From: an uncultured Bacteroidia bacterium
GTDB taxonomy: Bacteria > Bacteroidota > Bacteroidia > Bacteroidales > F082
Reading direction: 5' to 3'
DNA: 64,000 bases
Assembly (NCBI GenBank): GCA_902786745.1
Contig: CADADR010000009.1
Span: forward strand, 57,170 to 121,169
This document shows positions 24,988 through 34,097 of the stretch, piece by piece; the stretch's first letter is position 1, and every line of letters begins with the position of its first letter. The translations under genes were made by a program, and so were the position numbers. The notes under the pieces are model-generated. The model did not search any database. It was given only the letters and a program-made list of their open reading frames with translations, and had not been told where the DNA came from.

Positions 24988-26589
24988 ATGCTTAAATTCA
25001 AATCATTACTCCTATCCGCTCTTCTGCTCATCGGCCTGAACACGATGGCACAAGACGAAAACGAACAACGCGTCGGCGCCAACTGCACCAGCATTATGGT
25101 GGGCAAGAAAGCCTCCACCGACGGCTCCGTCATCACCTCCCATACCTGCGATGGCCGCTACCGCACATGGATGCGCTGGGAAGCCGCCGCCGACCACGAA
25201 AAAGGTGAGATGCACAAGGTCTATAAAGGCACCATGCACACCGAAGATCCCTTCGACAACCGCAAAGTGGAACTCGCTGGCGAAATCCCCCAAGTGGAGC
25301 ACACCTATGCCTACCTCAACACCGCCTATCCCTGTCTCAACGAAAAACAACTGGCCATCGGCGAGACCACTTTCTCTGGTCCCGACACCTTGGTCAACAA
25401 CAAAGGCATGTTCATGATCGAGGAACTGGAGCGCGTGGCCCTCATGCGCTGCGACAATGCCCGCGATGCCATCCAACTCATCGGTAAACTGGTGAAGGAA
25501 TACGGCTATGGCGATGGAGGCGAGTGCATCACCATCGCCGACAAGAACGAAGTGTGGCAGATGGAAATCCTCGGCGAAGGTCCCGACAAAATCGGCGGCG
25601 TGTGGGCGGCCAAGCGCATCCCCGACGATGAGGTGGGTGTTTCAGCCAATATCGCCCGCATTGGCAAGCTGGAGCGCAAGAGCAAGGACTTTTATTGCTC
25701 CGACAACTGCGAGGCCGTAGCAAAGAAATATGGCCTTTGGGACGGCAAGGGCGACTTCGTCTTCTGGAAGGCTTTCCGTTCCTCCTATGGCGGTGGCAAG
25801 AACTACAGCGACCGCGAGTTCTTCATCCTCAGCCAGCTGGCTCCCTCGCTGAACCTCAACCGTGACATGCCCGAACTGCCTTTCTCCGTGAAACCCGACG
25901 AGAACGTCGATGTGCGCAAGGTTATGGAACTCTTCCGCAGCACCTACGAAGGTACCGACATGGACATGACCCGCAACGTGAAGATGGTTGCCAAGAAACG
26001 CACCGACGACGGTGTGGTTGAAGACACCATCATCAGCCCCATTGCCAACCCATGGGTGGGCAGCGCGATGATGAACACCATTAACTACCTCGCTCCTGGA
26101 ACCATCAACTTCCAACGCACCGTTGCCGTAGCATGGAGCAGCTACCACCACATCATCCAATGCCGCAGCTGGATGCCCGACGAAATCGGTGCCATTTGCT
26201 GGATGGCCTGCGACAATCCGGGACAAAGCCCACGCATCCCCATCTTCTCAGGCTCCACCACCCTGCCCGAAGGCTTCGACAAATGCGGCCAACTGCGTTA
26301 TCGCGACGAGGCATGGATTTGGCACTACCGCAAGGCCAACAAGTTGGCCACCGTGCAATGGGGCCGCACAAAGGAAACCCTGCTTGGAACCGCCAACCGT
26401 TTCGAGCAAAAGGCATTCGACGAGATTCCCGCTGTCGAAGGCAGAGCCAAAGCCTTAATCGCCGAAGGCAAGACCAAAGACGCCACTGAACTCCTCAACC
26501 AATATACCTCCGACTTTGCCGCTTCAACACGCCAAGCCTGGAAGGAAATGGAAAACAAGTTCTGGTATTGGTTCGGGATGGGTTTCTAA
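24988..26589 (+). CDS. C69 family dipeptidase, exported
   Basis: 533 residues from MLKFKSLLLSAL; a TTG nine codons upstream is less likely. The signal peptide ends TMA before Gln. Shortly after comes ANCTSIMVGKKASTDGSVITSHTCDG: this is the N-terminal-nucleophile Cys region of the U34/C69 dipeptidase family. Further family features: GDGGECITIADKNEVWQMEILGEGPDKIGGVWAAKRIPDDEVGVSAN in pieces, YSDREFFILSQLAPS, and the C-terminal SWMPDEIGAICWMACDNPGQSPRIP. These enzymes cleave dipeptides; C69 proteins are frequent in gut Bacteroidota. The nucleophile Cys here is not at the mature N-terminus after signal cleavage, so a further cut would be needed. Confidence 0.9.
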   Translation: MLKFKSLLLSALLLIGLNTMAQDENEQRVGANCTSIMVGKKASTDGSVITSHTCDGRYRTWMRWEAAADHEKGEMHKVYKGTMHTEDPFDNRKVELAGEIPQVEHTYAYLNTAYPCLNEKQLAIGETTFSGPDTLVNNKGMFMIEELERVALMRCDNARDAIQLIGKLVKEYGYGDGGECITIADKNEVWQMEILGEGPDKIGGVWAAKRIPDDEVGVSANIARIGKLERKSKDFYCSDNCEAVAKKYGLWDGKGDFVFWKAFRSSYGGGKNYSDREFFILSQLAPSLNLNRDMPELPFSVKPDENVDVRKVMELFRSTYEGTDMDMTRNVKMVAKKRTDDGVVEDTIISPIANPWVGSAMMNTINYLAPGTINFQRTVAVAWSSYHHIIQCRSWMPDEIGAICWMACDNPGQSPRIPIFSGSTTLPEGFDKCGQLRYRDEAWIWHYRKANKLATVQWGRTKETLLGTANRFEQKAFDEIPAVEGRAKALIAEGKTKDATELLNQYTSDFAASTRQAWKEMENKFWYWFGMGF

Positions 26590-26608
26590 GTAGAATCCAC
26601 GTACCATC

Positions 26609-26646
26609 AAAAAGAAAGAGGGGAGCGTCGCTCCCCTCTTTCTTTT
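26609..26646. terminator. Bidirectional terminator
   Basis: A long stem with a GAGGGGAGCG/CGCTCCCCTC core and A/T tracts on both sides, between convergent C69 and BACON genes. Confidence 0.9.
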
Positions 26647-26653
26647 TAGTTTA

Positions 26654-28315
26654 TTAAGGATTTTGCGTGACCGTTATAGACACGGTCTTTCCTGATTCCG
26701 CTTTGACGCGAATCACGCCTGTACGAGGCCTTGGTCCTACTAAAGGCTGAACTGTCACCGTCACATCCTTTGAGCCAAAGCCAGAGGTAGGCGAACAGCT
26801 CATCCAATCCACATCAGTGACCACCAGCCAGTTTTGGTTAGAAGTCACGTGGAAAGTGAAATCAGCGCCTTCGGGTCTGACGTCCATTTCGGTAATGTCG
26901 GTCTCAAGCAGATCGGGCTTGCCTTCCTGGACCACAACGATCTCATCCATCACTTGTCCGTTATGAGAAGCACTAACGAAGCCAATTCTAGGCTCTTCGC
27001 TTGAATTCTGGTCGACGATAAGATAAACCGTTGCGTTGCCTTGCATCGCTTGCGTGGGGACATTGGAAATCCAATCCGATGCCGCCAACATCCATGACGA
27101 ATTGGAAGTCACCTCGATGGCTGCGCTTGTGGTACCTGTATAGGCAACGTAAAGGGTGTCGGGTGAGAGCTCAACCCAAACCTGTTCGTCACCCGCTTCC
27201 TGAGTGGCTGACAGCACTTCGACCAAACCGTTTGACTTCAACTTGAAGTGGGCCTCACGTGGTTCCATCACGGTATTGGGGAGTGCTGTAATCGTAACCG
27301 TTGCGTTACCCGAACCCGTTTGCGGTGAAACCGACAGCCATTCTTCGTTGATTTCGAACACCCAATCCGTATCACAGCCGACATTAATGGTCTGCTGACC
27401 ACCTTCTTTCCCAAACTGGAAAGAATGCGGATCGACTTCAAGGAAATGCGGGTCGGGAGAGGCTTCTTGCTTGATGGTAAGCATAGCTTGAGCATCTCCT
27501 GCCGTGGTAAAGACAACCAAGGCTTGACGATCTACATAAACGGGATTCTCGCCCACAGTCACGCTAACGGTAGCGTCGCCAGTACCTTCGGTGATGCTCA
27601 GCGTAACCCAATCGGCTTCGGTAGAGGCAGTCCAACTGTCTTCCGTAGAAACAAGCGCCGTTTTAGTTTCGCCCGTGCACTCAAAGCCAATGATGTTGGG
27701 CGTGACCGTAATACCTAACACAGGATTAATGGTCTGCACGACATGAACTGTAGCCGTAGCCATGGCAGCATTGCCAATAACCACATCACCCTCGCGCGTA
27801 GTGGCCATTTCACCTGCAATAGGACTGATGCTCAAGGTAACCACCTCGTTATTAACCCCAGTCGTTACCGAGCAGTTTATCCATTGAGGTGCTGTGACTT
27901 CCCACTCGATATTTGAAGTCACCTGAACGCTATATTCACCTCCTTCAGGGCCACAAGCAATTGAGGTCGGATTGACAACGACATAATACATCGGTGCACG
28001 TTGGGTCACGGTCAACTCGGCACTATTGTCCTTCGTCGTGGCCTTAATGATTCCCTGGCGGGCTTCAGCACCCATATAATTCTCCACATTGACGGTCAAC
28101 GTTGCGCCTCCATTGCCCGAATGCGGGTCGACGGTAATCCAATCGGAGGTCTCGCTGATGCTCCACTCTCCGTTTGACGTCAGTACCACTTCAAAACTAC
28201 CCCCTTGGGCATCCATCTCCTGTGTTGTGGTAGAGAAGGAAACCGTAACGGGTTTACGGCAGCCGACAAAGGCAAAAGCCACAGCTGCAACAATCAAAAA
28301 AGTAAGTTTTTTCAT
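26654..28315 (-). CDS. Lipoprotein with six BACON domains
   Basis: 553 residues. The lipobox is FVGC at about 16-19. The rest is six tandem BACON modules of about 85-90 residues, each with a GG or EGG turn, a W-[ST]-[IV] or W-x-[VL] strand, a G-[NS]-x-x-[VT] turn and a closing V-x-Q; for example SNGEWSISETSDWITVDPHSGNGGATLTVNV (in pieces) and CDTDWVFEINEEWLSVSPQTGSG. BACON domains are carbohydrate- or mucin-associated modules in Bacteroidota surface proteins. There is no catalytic domain, so it may be a surface glycan-binding protein or a spacer. It is a single-gene unit. Confidence 0.9.
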   Translation of the reverse strand: MKKLTFLIVAAVAFAFVGCRKPVTVSFSTTTQEMDAQGGSFEVVLTSNGEWSISETSDWITVDPHSGNGGATLTVNVENYMGAEARQGIIKATTKDNSAELTVTQRAPMYYVVVNPTSIACGPEGGEYSVQVTSNIEWEVTAPQWINCSVTTGVNNEVVTLSISPIAGEMATTREGDVVIGNAAMATATVHVVQTINPVLGITVTPNIIGFECTGETKTALVSTEDSWTASTEADWVTLSITEGTGDATVSVTVGENPVYVDRQALVVFTTAGDAQAMLTIKQEASPDPHFLEVDPHSFQFGKEGGQQTINVGCDTDWVFEINEEWLSVSPQTGSGNATVTITALPNTVMEPREAHFKLKSNGLVEVLSATQEAGDEQVWVELSPDTLYVAYTGTTSAAIEVTSNSSWMLAASDWISNVPTQAMQGNATVYLIVDQNSSEEPRIGFVSASHNGQVMDEIVVVQEGKPDLLETDITEMDVRPEGADFTFHVTSNQNWLVVTDVDWMSCSPTSGFGSKDVTVTVQPLVGPRPRTGVIRVKAESGKTVSITVTQNP

Positions 28316-28379
28316 ATGCTTTGTTGTATTAATTCGTCGAAGATAAAACGATAAATCCTACTGGTTAGTATACTGAAGC

Positions 28380-28412
28380 GAAAAAAAGGTGCGTCGAAGA
28401 AACCGACGCACC
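28380..28412 (-). terminator. Terminator after the PpiD-like gene
   Basis: GGTGCGTCG at 28388-28396 pairs with CGACGCACC at 28404-28412; on the minus strand it is followed by eight T. Confidence 0.85.
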
Positions 28413-28445
28413 TCATATTATGGAAACAACGCTGTACTGTTTAGA

Positions 28446-30572
28446 TTAGAAAATCTCAGTTCTGTTGTCTTTGATCTTAGCCTGGTTTCTGATGGCATTG
28501 TACACAGCGCCGCCACCGACCTTATTGGTGAACTGGCTGGTCTTCTCTCTGATGATGTCAGAGTAGTCGGTAAGAGGAGCAGGCTGGTTGAACTTCACGT
28601 TCTTGATGATGAAAGCGCTGCTGTTGCCGGCGACAGGACCAACCTCTTCACCTTCCTTCATACCGAGCAGGGTACCGATGATGTCGGCTTCGACACCAAA
28701 GTTGCTCAGCACGCGGGAATCGAGAGTGATATCGGAGACCGAGGTGGACTCGGCACCCAATTCATTGACCATTCTAGTCACATCGTTACCACAAGCCTTC
28801 AGCTTCTCAACGGCCAGCTCGCCTTTCTTCTTGTTGAGGATCTGGTACTTGGCCTGTTCAATGACAGCGTCCATAGGAGCATAACCTTCGTGGATCACAC
28901 CCGTCAGAGCAGCCACAACCAGCATGTTGTCAAGTTCGAAGATCTTTTCAGAAACATCACCCTTCTTGGTCTTCTCGTCGAAAGCCCAACGAACGATTTC
29001 GCGCGGGTTGTCGATACCAGCGATCTGGTAGGTCGACTTGCTCATCTTAGGCATGCTGCGCTTGGTGAGACCCTGTTCTTCGATGGCCTTGTTGAATTGG
29101 TCATAGGTTCTGTTCTCGGTGACGAACTTATTGGCTTCAGCATAGATAGACTGATAGGTCTTGGTGCTGGAGATAATTTCGTGGGTCAGGTAAGCCAGAC
29201 GGGCTTTGGGCTGAGGTTGGGTCTTGTCGGTCACCTTAATGATATGGTAACCATAGGGGGACTCAACAACACCCATGGTGCCGACGGGGTTGTTCACCAC
29301 AAAATCGTTGAAAGTGGGGACCATCTGACCATCGGTGAACCAGCCGAGGTCGCCGCCCTTGTCTTTCGAACCCGGGTCGGTCGAGTTGGCTTTGGCCAGC
29401 TCGGCAAACAGTTCTTCGTTCTTGGCGTCGCTCTTCAGCTGGGCCAGCAATTCGTTGGCTTTAGCCTCGGCGGCTTCCTTGCTGATGGTGTCTTGGCTGT
29501 TGTAAGCGCCCTTGAAGGGGATCAAGATATGGCTGGCCATCAGGGAGTCGGGGCGGTTCTGCATATCAACGATACGAACCAGGTTGAAAGCACCCTCGCT
29601 CTCGTAAGGGCCATACACATAACCCACGCCATTGCCATTCTCGAAGACGGCCTTTTGGACGGATTCAGAGACATCGTTCTTGCCCACCCAAGTGCTGTCG
29701 TAACGCTGATCTGAGTTGGCGTTGACGAAGTTGATCACGTTATCAGTGGCTAAGAAGTCGTTTCTCATGTCCTCCACATATTTCAGGGCTTCCTGACGGT
29801 CTTCCAACGACGGTTTGATATCGAACACCACATACTCGATGTCGCGGCGCTCGTCAGTCTCATAACGGTATTTGTTCTCTTCGTAGAAAGCCTTGTTGTC
29901 GGCATCCGTGACCACCACCGTTGAATCGGGAATCGTGGTATAACGCAGAGCGATGACGTCAGCCGATGCCTTTCTATTCTTGATTTCGTAGTATTTCTCA
30001 GCCAAAGCGGTAGGAAGGAAATAGGAAGCCTTCACCAGGTTGTCGAACTTGGTCTCCAAACGGTTGGCCTTCAATTCTCTTTCAAATTCGATCCAACGAT
30101 CGTAGTACTCGGCGGGGAGATTATTCAGGTTCTGGAGATACTCGTTCACGCGCTCTCTGTCGAAGTTGCCATTGCCGTCGCCAAAGCTCTGGACGATCCA
30201 AGGGTGCGGGTTGTCGCCAGTCATCTGGTCGAGCAGTTCCTCAGAGGTGACGCCGATACCAGCGGCTTCATATTCCTTGCCCATGAGGTTGTCCTTGATC
30301 ATCTGTTCCAAGGTGTTGTTGTAGATGCTGTAGGTTTCAGCGGAAGAGAGGTTGTTGGTGTTGCTTGAAGACCTTCTGCTTTCAAGATTCTTTTCCTTCA
30401 ATTGCTCATAGTCTCTCACCGGGATCTTGTCGCCGTCAACCACTGCAACAGTGGGACCAGTGCTTCTTCCCTGACTCTGGAAAAGGTCTTGTAAGACAAA
30501 CGCTAACAATGCGAGACCGATGATTGCAATTAACAATCCGGAGTGTCTTCTGATTTTTTCAATTGCTGCCAT
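28446..30572 (-). CDS. PpiD-like peptidyl-prolyl isomerase / periplasmic chaperone
   Basis: 708 residues. A single N-terminal span (LLIAIIGLALLAFVLQDLF, about 13-31) anchors it in the inner membrane with the bulk in the periplasm, as in PpiD. A SurA_N-like chaperone domain follows (about 60-240), then a parvulin domain at about 340-450 with ASHILIPF, FAELAKANSTDPGSKDKGGDLGWF and YGYHIIKVTDK. A second, divergent parvulin-like or chaperone part fills the C-terminus. It helps outer-membrane proteins fold. It has its own promoter at 30618-30625 and lies downstream of the CNNM, lptC, TPR and FadL-like genes, an arrangement seen often in Bacteroidota. Confidence 0.92.
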   Translation of the reverse strand: MAAIEKIRRHSGLLIAIIGLALLAFVLQDLFQSQGRSTGPTVAVVDGDKIPVRDYEQLKEKNLESRRSSSNTNNLSSAETYSIYNNTLEQMIKDNLMGKEYEAAGIGVTSEELLDQMTGDNPHPWIVQSFGDGNGNFDRERVNEYLQNLNNLPAEYYDRWIEFERELKANRLETKFDNLVKASYFLPTALAEKYYEIKNRKASADVIALRYTTIPDSTVVVTDADNKAFYEENKYRYETDERRDIEYVVFDIKPSLEDRQEALKYVEDMRNDFLATDNVINFVNANSDQRYDSTWVGKNDVSESVQKAVFENGNGVGYVYGPYESEGAFNLVRIVDMQNRPDSLMASHILIPFKGAYNSQDTISKEAAEAKANELLAQLKSDAKNEELFAELAKANSTDPGSKDKGGDLGWFTDGQMVPTFNDFVVNNPVGTMGVVESPYGYHIIKVTDKTQPQPKARLAYLTHEIISSTKTYQSIYAEANKFVTENRTYDQFNKAIEEQGLTKRSMPKMSKSTYQIAGIDNPREIVRWAFDEKTKKGDVSEKIFELDNMLVVAALTGVIHEGYAPMDAVIEQAKYQILNKKKGELAVEKLKACGNDVTRMVNELGAESTSVSDITLDSRVLSNFGVEADIIGTLLGMKEGEEVGPVAGNSSAFIIKNVKFNQPAPLTDYSDIIREKTSQFTNKVGGGAVYNAIRNQAKIKDNRTEIF

Positions 30573-30617
30573 AATTCTATTGATCTATTAACTATTAAAC
30601 TTCATTTTTTGAGCGTG

Positions 30618-30625
30618 CAAATTTA
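30618..30625 (-). promoter_or_regulatory. Promoter -7 element for the PpiD-like gene
   Basis: TAAATTTG on the minus strand, 46 bp before the start, so this gene can be expressed apart from the upstream cluster. Confidence 0.5.
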
Positions 30626-30720
30626 GTAAAGATTTCGACGCGCAGGGATAAATGTTTGATTTTTCTTTCAAAAAACCCTAAAAAGCACAGTTTGAACCAA
30701 TGTAATAAATTGGTATTCAA

Positions 30721-32013
30721 TTATTTACTAACGACTTTTAATTCAACTTCGTCCAATTTCATATTGGATGCTTTGAGGATTTTGATACGATATTGGCCTA
30801 TTTCGAGCACCTGATCTTGTTCGGGAATGCTCTCACAATAATGCAAAATCATGCCCGCCAGTGTCTCATAATCGTCGGAAACGGGCAAGTCGAGTTTATA
30901 GGTGTCGTTGAGATAATCTATTTCAAGTCGGGCAGAGAAGACAAAAGTGTTGTCGTCAATGACCTCCTCCTTTTCCTCTTCCACGTCATACTCGTCATCA
31001 ATCTCGCCAAAAATCTCCTCTACCACATCCTCCATGGTGACGATGCCGGCTGTACCGCCAAACTCGTCAACGACTGCGGCCACGCCTTGTCGCTTCTGGA
31101 TGAAATGCTTCAGCAAACGGTCGGCCGTATAGGTCTCGGGGAAGAAATCGATACGACGGACCAAGTCCGACAGGGTCACCTCTTTGTGGCCCGCAATGGC
31201 GCGTACCACATCGTTGAGATGCACATAGCCCACTATGTCGTCGATACTCTCGCCAATCACGATCAGTTTGGAGTGTTTGGTTTCTTCGAAACGGGCTTTC
31301 ACAGTCTCCAGCGAATCGGTCAGCTTCACCGACTCAATCTCATTGCGTGGGCCCATACACTCGCGCAACTTCACTGAGCGGAATTCCATGACATTCTGGA
31401 AAAGTTGTATTTCTTGCTGCATGTCTTCGTCGGCTTCCTCTTGGTCGGCATATTCCGCAATATAGTCGTTCAAATCGACGGTGCTGAATTTGTATTCCTG
31501 ACTGTCGACCTTCATACGTAACACGTAACGGATGACAAACTCCGAGATGCCTGTATACAACAGGGTCAAGGGATAGAAAAGACAATAGCAAACAAAGGTC
31601 GGGAAAGCGAAAAACGACAGGATAGCATTGGGGTTGATGCGGAACAACATCTTGGGCAGAAACTCGCCCACCAGCAGCACCAACAAGGTGGCTAGTATGG
31701 TCTTCACCAGCAGCACCATGAAGTCGTTGTCGAATGCAATGTACTGCAACCAATGGTTGACGGGTGCGTCGAGCAGTTGCGACATGCTCATGCCATAGAT
31801 GATAAGGGCGATGTTGTTGCCCAGCAGCAGCGAGGTGATGAAACGCGACTGGTTCTTAAAAAACAGGCTGATCAGCTTGGCAGAAAACGAATTCTTGGTC
31901 AACTCGACCTCCAGCTGCAGGCGGTTGATGCTATTGAAGGCAATCTCAAGACCCGAGCACAGGGCGGAGAAAAACAGGGAAACTGCAACGACAATCCAGC
32001 TATTCATGGTCAT
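30721..32013 (-). CDS. CNNM/CorC-type membrane protein with CBS pair
   Basis: 430 residues. Residues about 1-190 form a DUF21/CNNM transmembrane domain (SWIVVAVSLFFSALCSGLEIAFNS, LLVKTILATLLVLLVGEFLPKMLFR, FPTFVCYCLFYPLTLLYTGISEFV). A CBS pair lies at about 205-330 (MGPRNEIESVKLTDSLETV; IVGYVHLNDVVRAI; GVAAVVDEFGGTAGIVTMEDVVEEIFGEI). The CorC/HlyC domain closes the protein. The family is linked to magnesium or other cation efflux; the related Bacteroidota gliding protein GldE has the same layout, and the two are hard to tell apart here. Its start overlaps the lptC stop (ATGA at 32010-32013). Confidence 0.9.
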   Translation of the reverse strand: MTMNSWIVVAVSLFFSALCSGLEIAFNSINRLQLEVELTKNSFSAKLISLFFKNQSRFITSLLLGNNIALIIYGMSMSQLLDAPVNHWLQYIAFDNDFMVLLVKTILATLLVLLVGEFLPKMLFRINPNAILSFFAFPTFVCYCLFYPLTLLYTGISEFVIRYVLRMKVDSQEYKFSTVDLNDYIAEYADQEEADEDMQQEIQLFQNVMEFRSVKLRECMGPRNEIESVKLTDSLETVKARFEETKHSKLIVIGESIDDIVGYVHLNDVVRAIAGHKEVTLSDLVRRIDFFPETYTADRLLKHFIQKRQGVAAVVDEFGGTAGIVTMEDVVEEIFGEIDDEYDVEEEKEEVIDDNTFVFSARLEIDYLNDTYKLDLPVSDDYETLAGMILHYCESIPEQDQVLEIGQYRIKILKASNMKLDEVELKVVSK

Positions 32014-32570
32014 TCCTCCTCATCAATGTCGAGCAATGCGCTGCCCGAATACATGGTATATTCCGAGAAATCCTCCTTGGCAACCAAACTGTCGGCCTCA
32101 ATTTGTTTGTCGGGCGTAACGATTTTCACATGCGACCGTGTGTAGAGCATCTTTAGGTTCTGATACCAAAACAGCTTATCGGAATACATAGTCTCGTCGC
32201 TGCCAAAGTTCTTCACGATCACATTGCCTTGTGCCTCAATCAAGCCGGTCTTACCATAGCTCTTTCCATAATCGGCATGCAATTCAGTCTTCTTCTGCTG
32301 TTTGTCGTACATATACACGTCGAAGCCCAAAGGAAACTCCATGATTTCATCTTCCGTCTCCATACGGACCATGCGGGGTGTACGTAGTTCGATGCTGACC
32401 ATACCCGAGTCGCTACGATAGAAAACCACGCTATCGGCGATGATGCCTGACAGCGTGTCGTCGGACCCCATGGCTTGCACCAGCGCATCGGGGTTAGAAC
32501 ACGAAAACAACATCACAGCCATGAAGGCTGTGATGTTGAGTATGATTCCTATTTTCAGGATGTTTTTCAA
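32010..32570 (-). CDS. lptC: LptC family LPS-transport lipoprotein
   Basis: 186 residues with lipobox LFSC. The mature part is the LptA/LptC beta-jelly-roll pattern: SGIIADSVVFYRSDSGMVSIELRTPRMVRM, FPLGFDVYMYD, LHADYGKSYGKTGLIEAQGNVIVKN, ETMYSDKLFWYQNLKMLYTRSHVKIV (cited in pieces). LptC takes LPS from LptBFG and passes it to LptA across the periplasm. Bacteroidota LptC is often a lipoprotein as here. It starts one base after the TPR gene stop and overlaps the CNNM gene. Confidence 0.87.
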   Translation of the reverse strand: MKNILKIGIILNITAFMAVMLFSCSNPDALVQAMGSDDTLSGIIADSVVFYRSDSGMVSIELRTPRMVRMETEDEIMEFPLGFDVYMYDKQQKKTELHADYGKSYGKTGLIEAQGNVIVKNFGSDETMYSDKLFWYQNLKMLYTRSHVKIVTPDKQIEADSLVAKEDFSEYTMYSGSALLDIDEEE

Positions 32571-34022
32571 TTACTTCTTAGCTCTGATGGTCGTCGTTTC
32601 GCCGATCCATCCACCCACGTTGAAGGACTGGCCTTCGCTGTAGTCGTTGAAGAAGATGGTTTCCATCGACGGGAAGGCGGCGGTGTAGGCGCGGATCAGA
32701 CCATTGGCCTTGTCGGCGCATGAAGGATCGATAGCTTTAGCCTTCAAGCACTTGTCGACGGCAGCCCAGAACACGGCCTTGCTTTCGATTTCGCCGCTGA
32801 ACTGCTTGGCACTGCCAGCATATAGCATGGCGATGAGGAGGTAAGGCTCGCCGTTGGTCGGGTCGACTTGAGCGGCTCTTCTGTAGATGTCACGTGCACG
32901 CGACAGGCTGCCCATGTTCTCGTAGCACATACCCAGGTTACGATAGGCACGATACTTACGGTCGTTGTTGTCGGTCTTGGTGGCCTGCTCAAAGAAGGTG
33001 GCGGCATCGCTCCATTTTCTATCCTTGAAGAACTTGACACCCAAGCTGTAGGAAGCTTCCGGGCTGGGCTCCAGTTCGTTGAGTCTGACAGCAGCGTCCA
33101 AGAAGAGCTTCGAATCGGTGCAGTCCTTCTTATCCAAGATGGTGGTGATGCGCTTGAGGAGCACCACGTCGTCGGGCGTTTCCTTCATCTTGGCGCTGAA
33201 CACCTTGATCAGGTCTTCGCATGAGGCATAGGGCTGGAACAGGTTGTCGAGGTTGCTCTTCACACCCTTGTTGATGTTGATGTTCTTCTCGTTCTTCTCA
33301 ATCTGCTTGTCGAAGCCAGACACAGCGTCGGCATCGCCTGAGGCTTCAGCGTCTTCCTTGGCGGCGACCAGTTCGGCCTCCGTTTCGGCCAGGGCACCGA
33401 TATTGTTATCGAGCACCTCACTGAGTTCCTGATAGACATTGATGACAGTCATCTTCTCGGCCTTGTCGTTGTTCACCATATCGATGGTGGCCTTGAAGTA
33501 AGCGTCGATGTAGGCACCCTGCAGCTGCGAGGGATCCATGGCGACGGCATCTTTCAGGACGTTGTAGGCCTCTTCATAACGGTTCTTATTATAAGTGTAG
33601 ATGAGAAGACCTTTACGGCCCATGATGTTGGCCACTTGAGAGCCACCCGTCTTGGGATCAACCGGGAAGTACTTGGCGCGGTTGTCCATCATCATGCAGA
33701 TGGTGTCGATGTAGGCGTCCTTGTCCTTCGGGTTGGTGCGGATGAAATAGTCCATGATCTTTTCACCTCTCGTGTAGATCAACTGGCTTGCGCGGGGGCA
33801 GTTGAGAAACACCTCTCTCCAAGCCTTGACCATTTCCATGCTGATGGATTCGGGGGCGAACTTGTTCGACTCCCACTGTTTGTAAGCTTCTCCGTAGATG
33901 GAGAGGTTGGTCACGCAGGCGACGCTATCGGCGCCATACTTCGACTCCGATGCCTCTTGGGCGTTTACACTCATTGCCATTCCAATCATGACGGCAATCA
34001 CCAAAAATCTTTTCGTTTTCAT
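32571..34022 (-). CDS. Exported TPR protein of the envelope cluster
   Basis: 483 residues. The signal peptide ends VNA before Gln. Alpha-helical throughout, with clear tetratricopeptide repeats in the second half (SYSLGVKFFKDRKWSDAATFFEQA; KYRAYRNLGMCYENMGSLSRARDIYRRAAQVDP; PYLLIAMLYAGSAKQ). A lysine-rich coiled-coil-like stretch sits near residue 210-250. It should be a periplasmic scaffold. Conserved position directly before lptC and after an outer-membrane protein gene suggests a part in LPS or outer-membrane-protein assembly, but this is inference. Confidence 0.85.
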   Translation of the reverse strand: MKTKRFLVIAVMIGMAMSVNAQEASESKYGADSVACVTNLSIYGEAYKQWESNKFAPESISMEMVKAWREVFLNCPRASQLIYTRGEKIMDYFIRTNPKDKDAYIDTICMMMDNRAKYFPVDPKTGGSQVANIMGRKGLLIYTYNKNRYEEAYNVLKDAVAMDPSQLQGAYIDAYFKATIDMVNNDKAEKMTVINVYQELSEVLDNNIGALAETEAELVAAKEDAEASGDADAVSGFDKQIEKNEKNININKGVKSNLDNLFQPYASCEDLIKVFSAKMKETPDDVVLLKRITTILDKKDCTDSKLFLDAAVRLNELEPSPEASYSLGVKFFKDRKWSDAATFFEQATKTDNNDRKYRAYRNLGMCYENMGSLSRARDIYRRAAQVDPTNGEPYLLIAMLYAGSAKQFSGEIESKAVFWAAVDKCLKAKAIDPSCADKANGLIRAYTAAFPSMETIFFNDYSEGQSFNVGGWIGETTTIRAKK

Positions 34023-34097
34023 CTCTTTCTTATTTTAATTGTTTGACTTGTTTACGCTATATTCAAATATCGTTCCAAAATGTTTTTCGGCGAAAAA

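Noticed and set aside
28389..29714. 441-codon plus-strand frame opposite the PpiD-like gene
   Set aside because: Antisense shadow; it spans the terminator of the real gene and has no recognisable family.
30691..30720. Hairpin ACCAAT/ATTGGT after the CNNM gene as a terminator
   Set aside because: Only six weak base pairs and no T tract on the minus strand.
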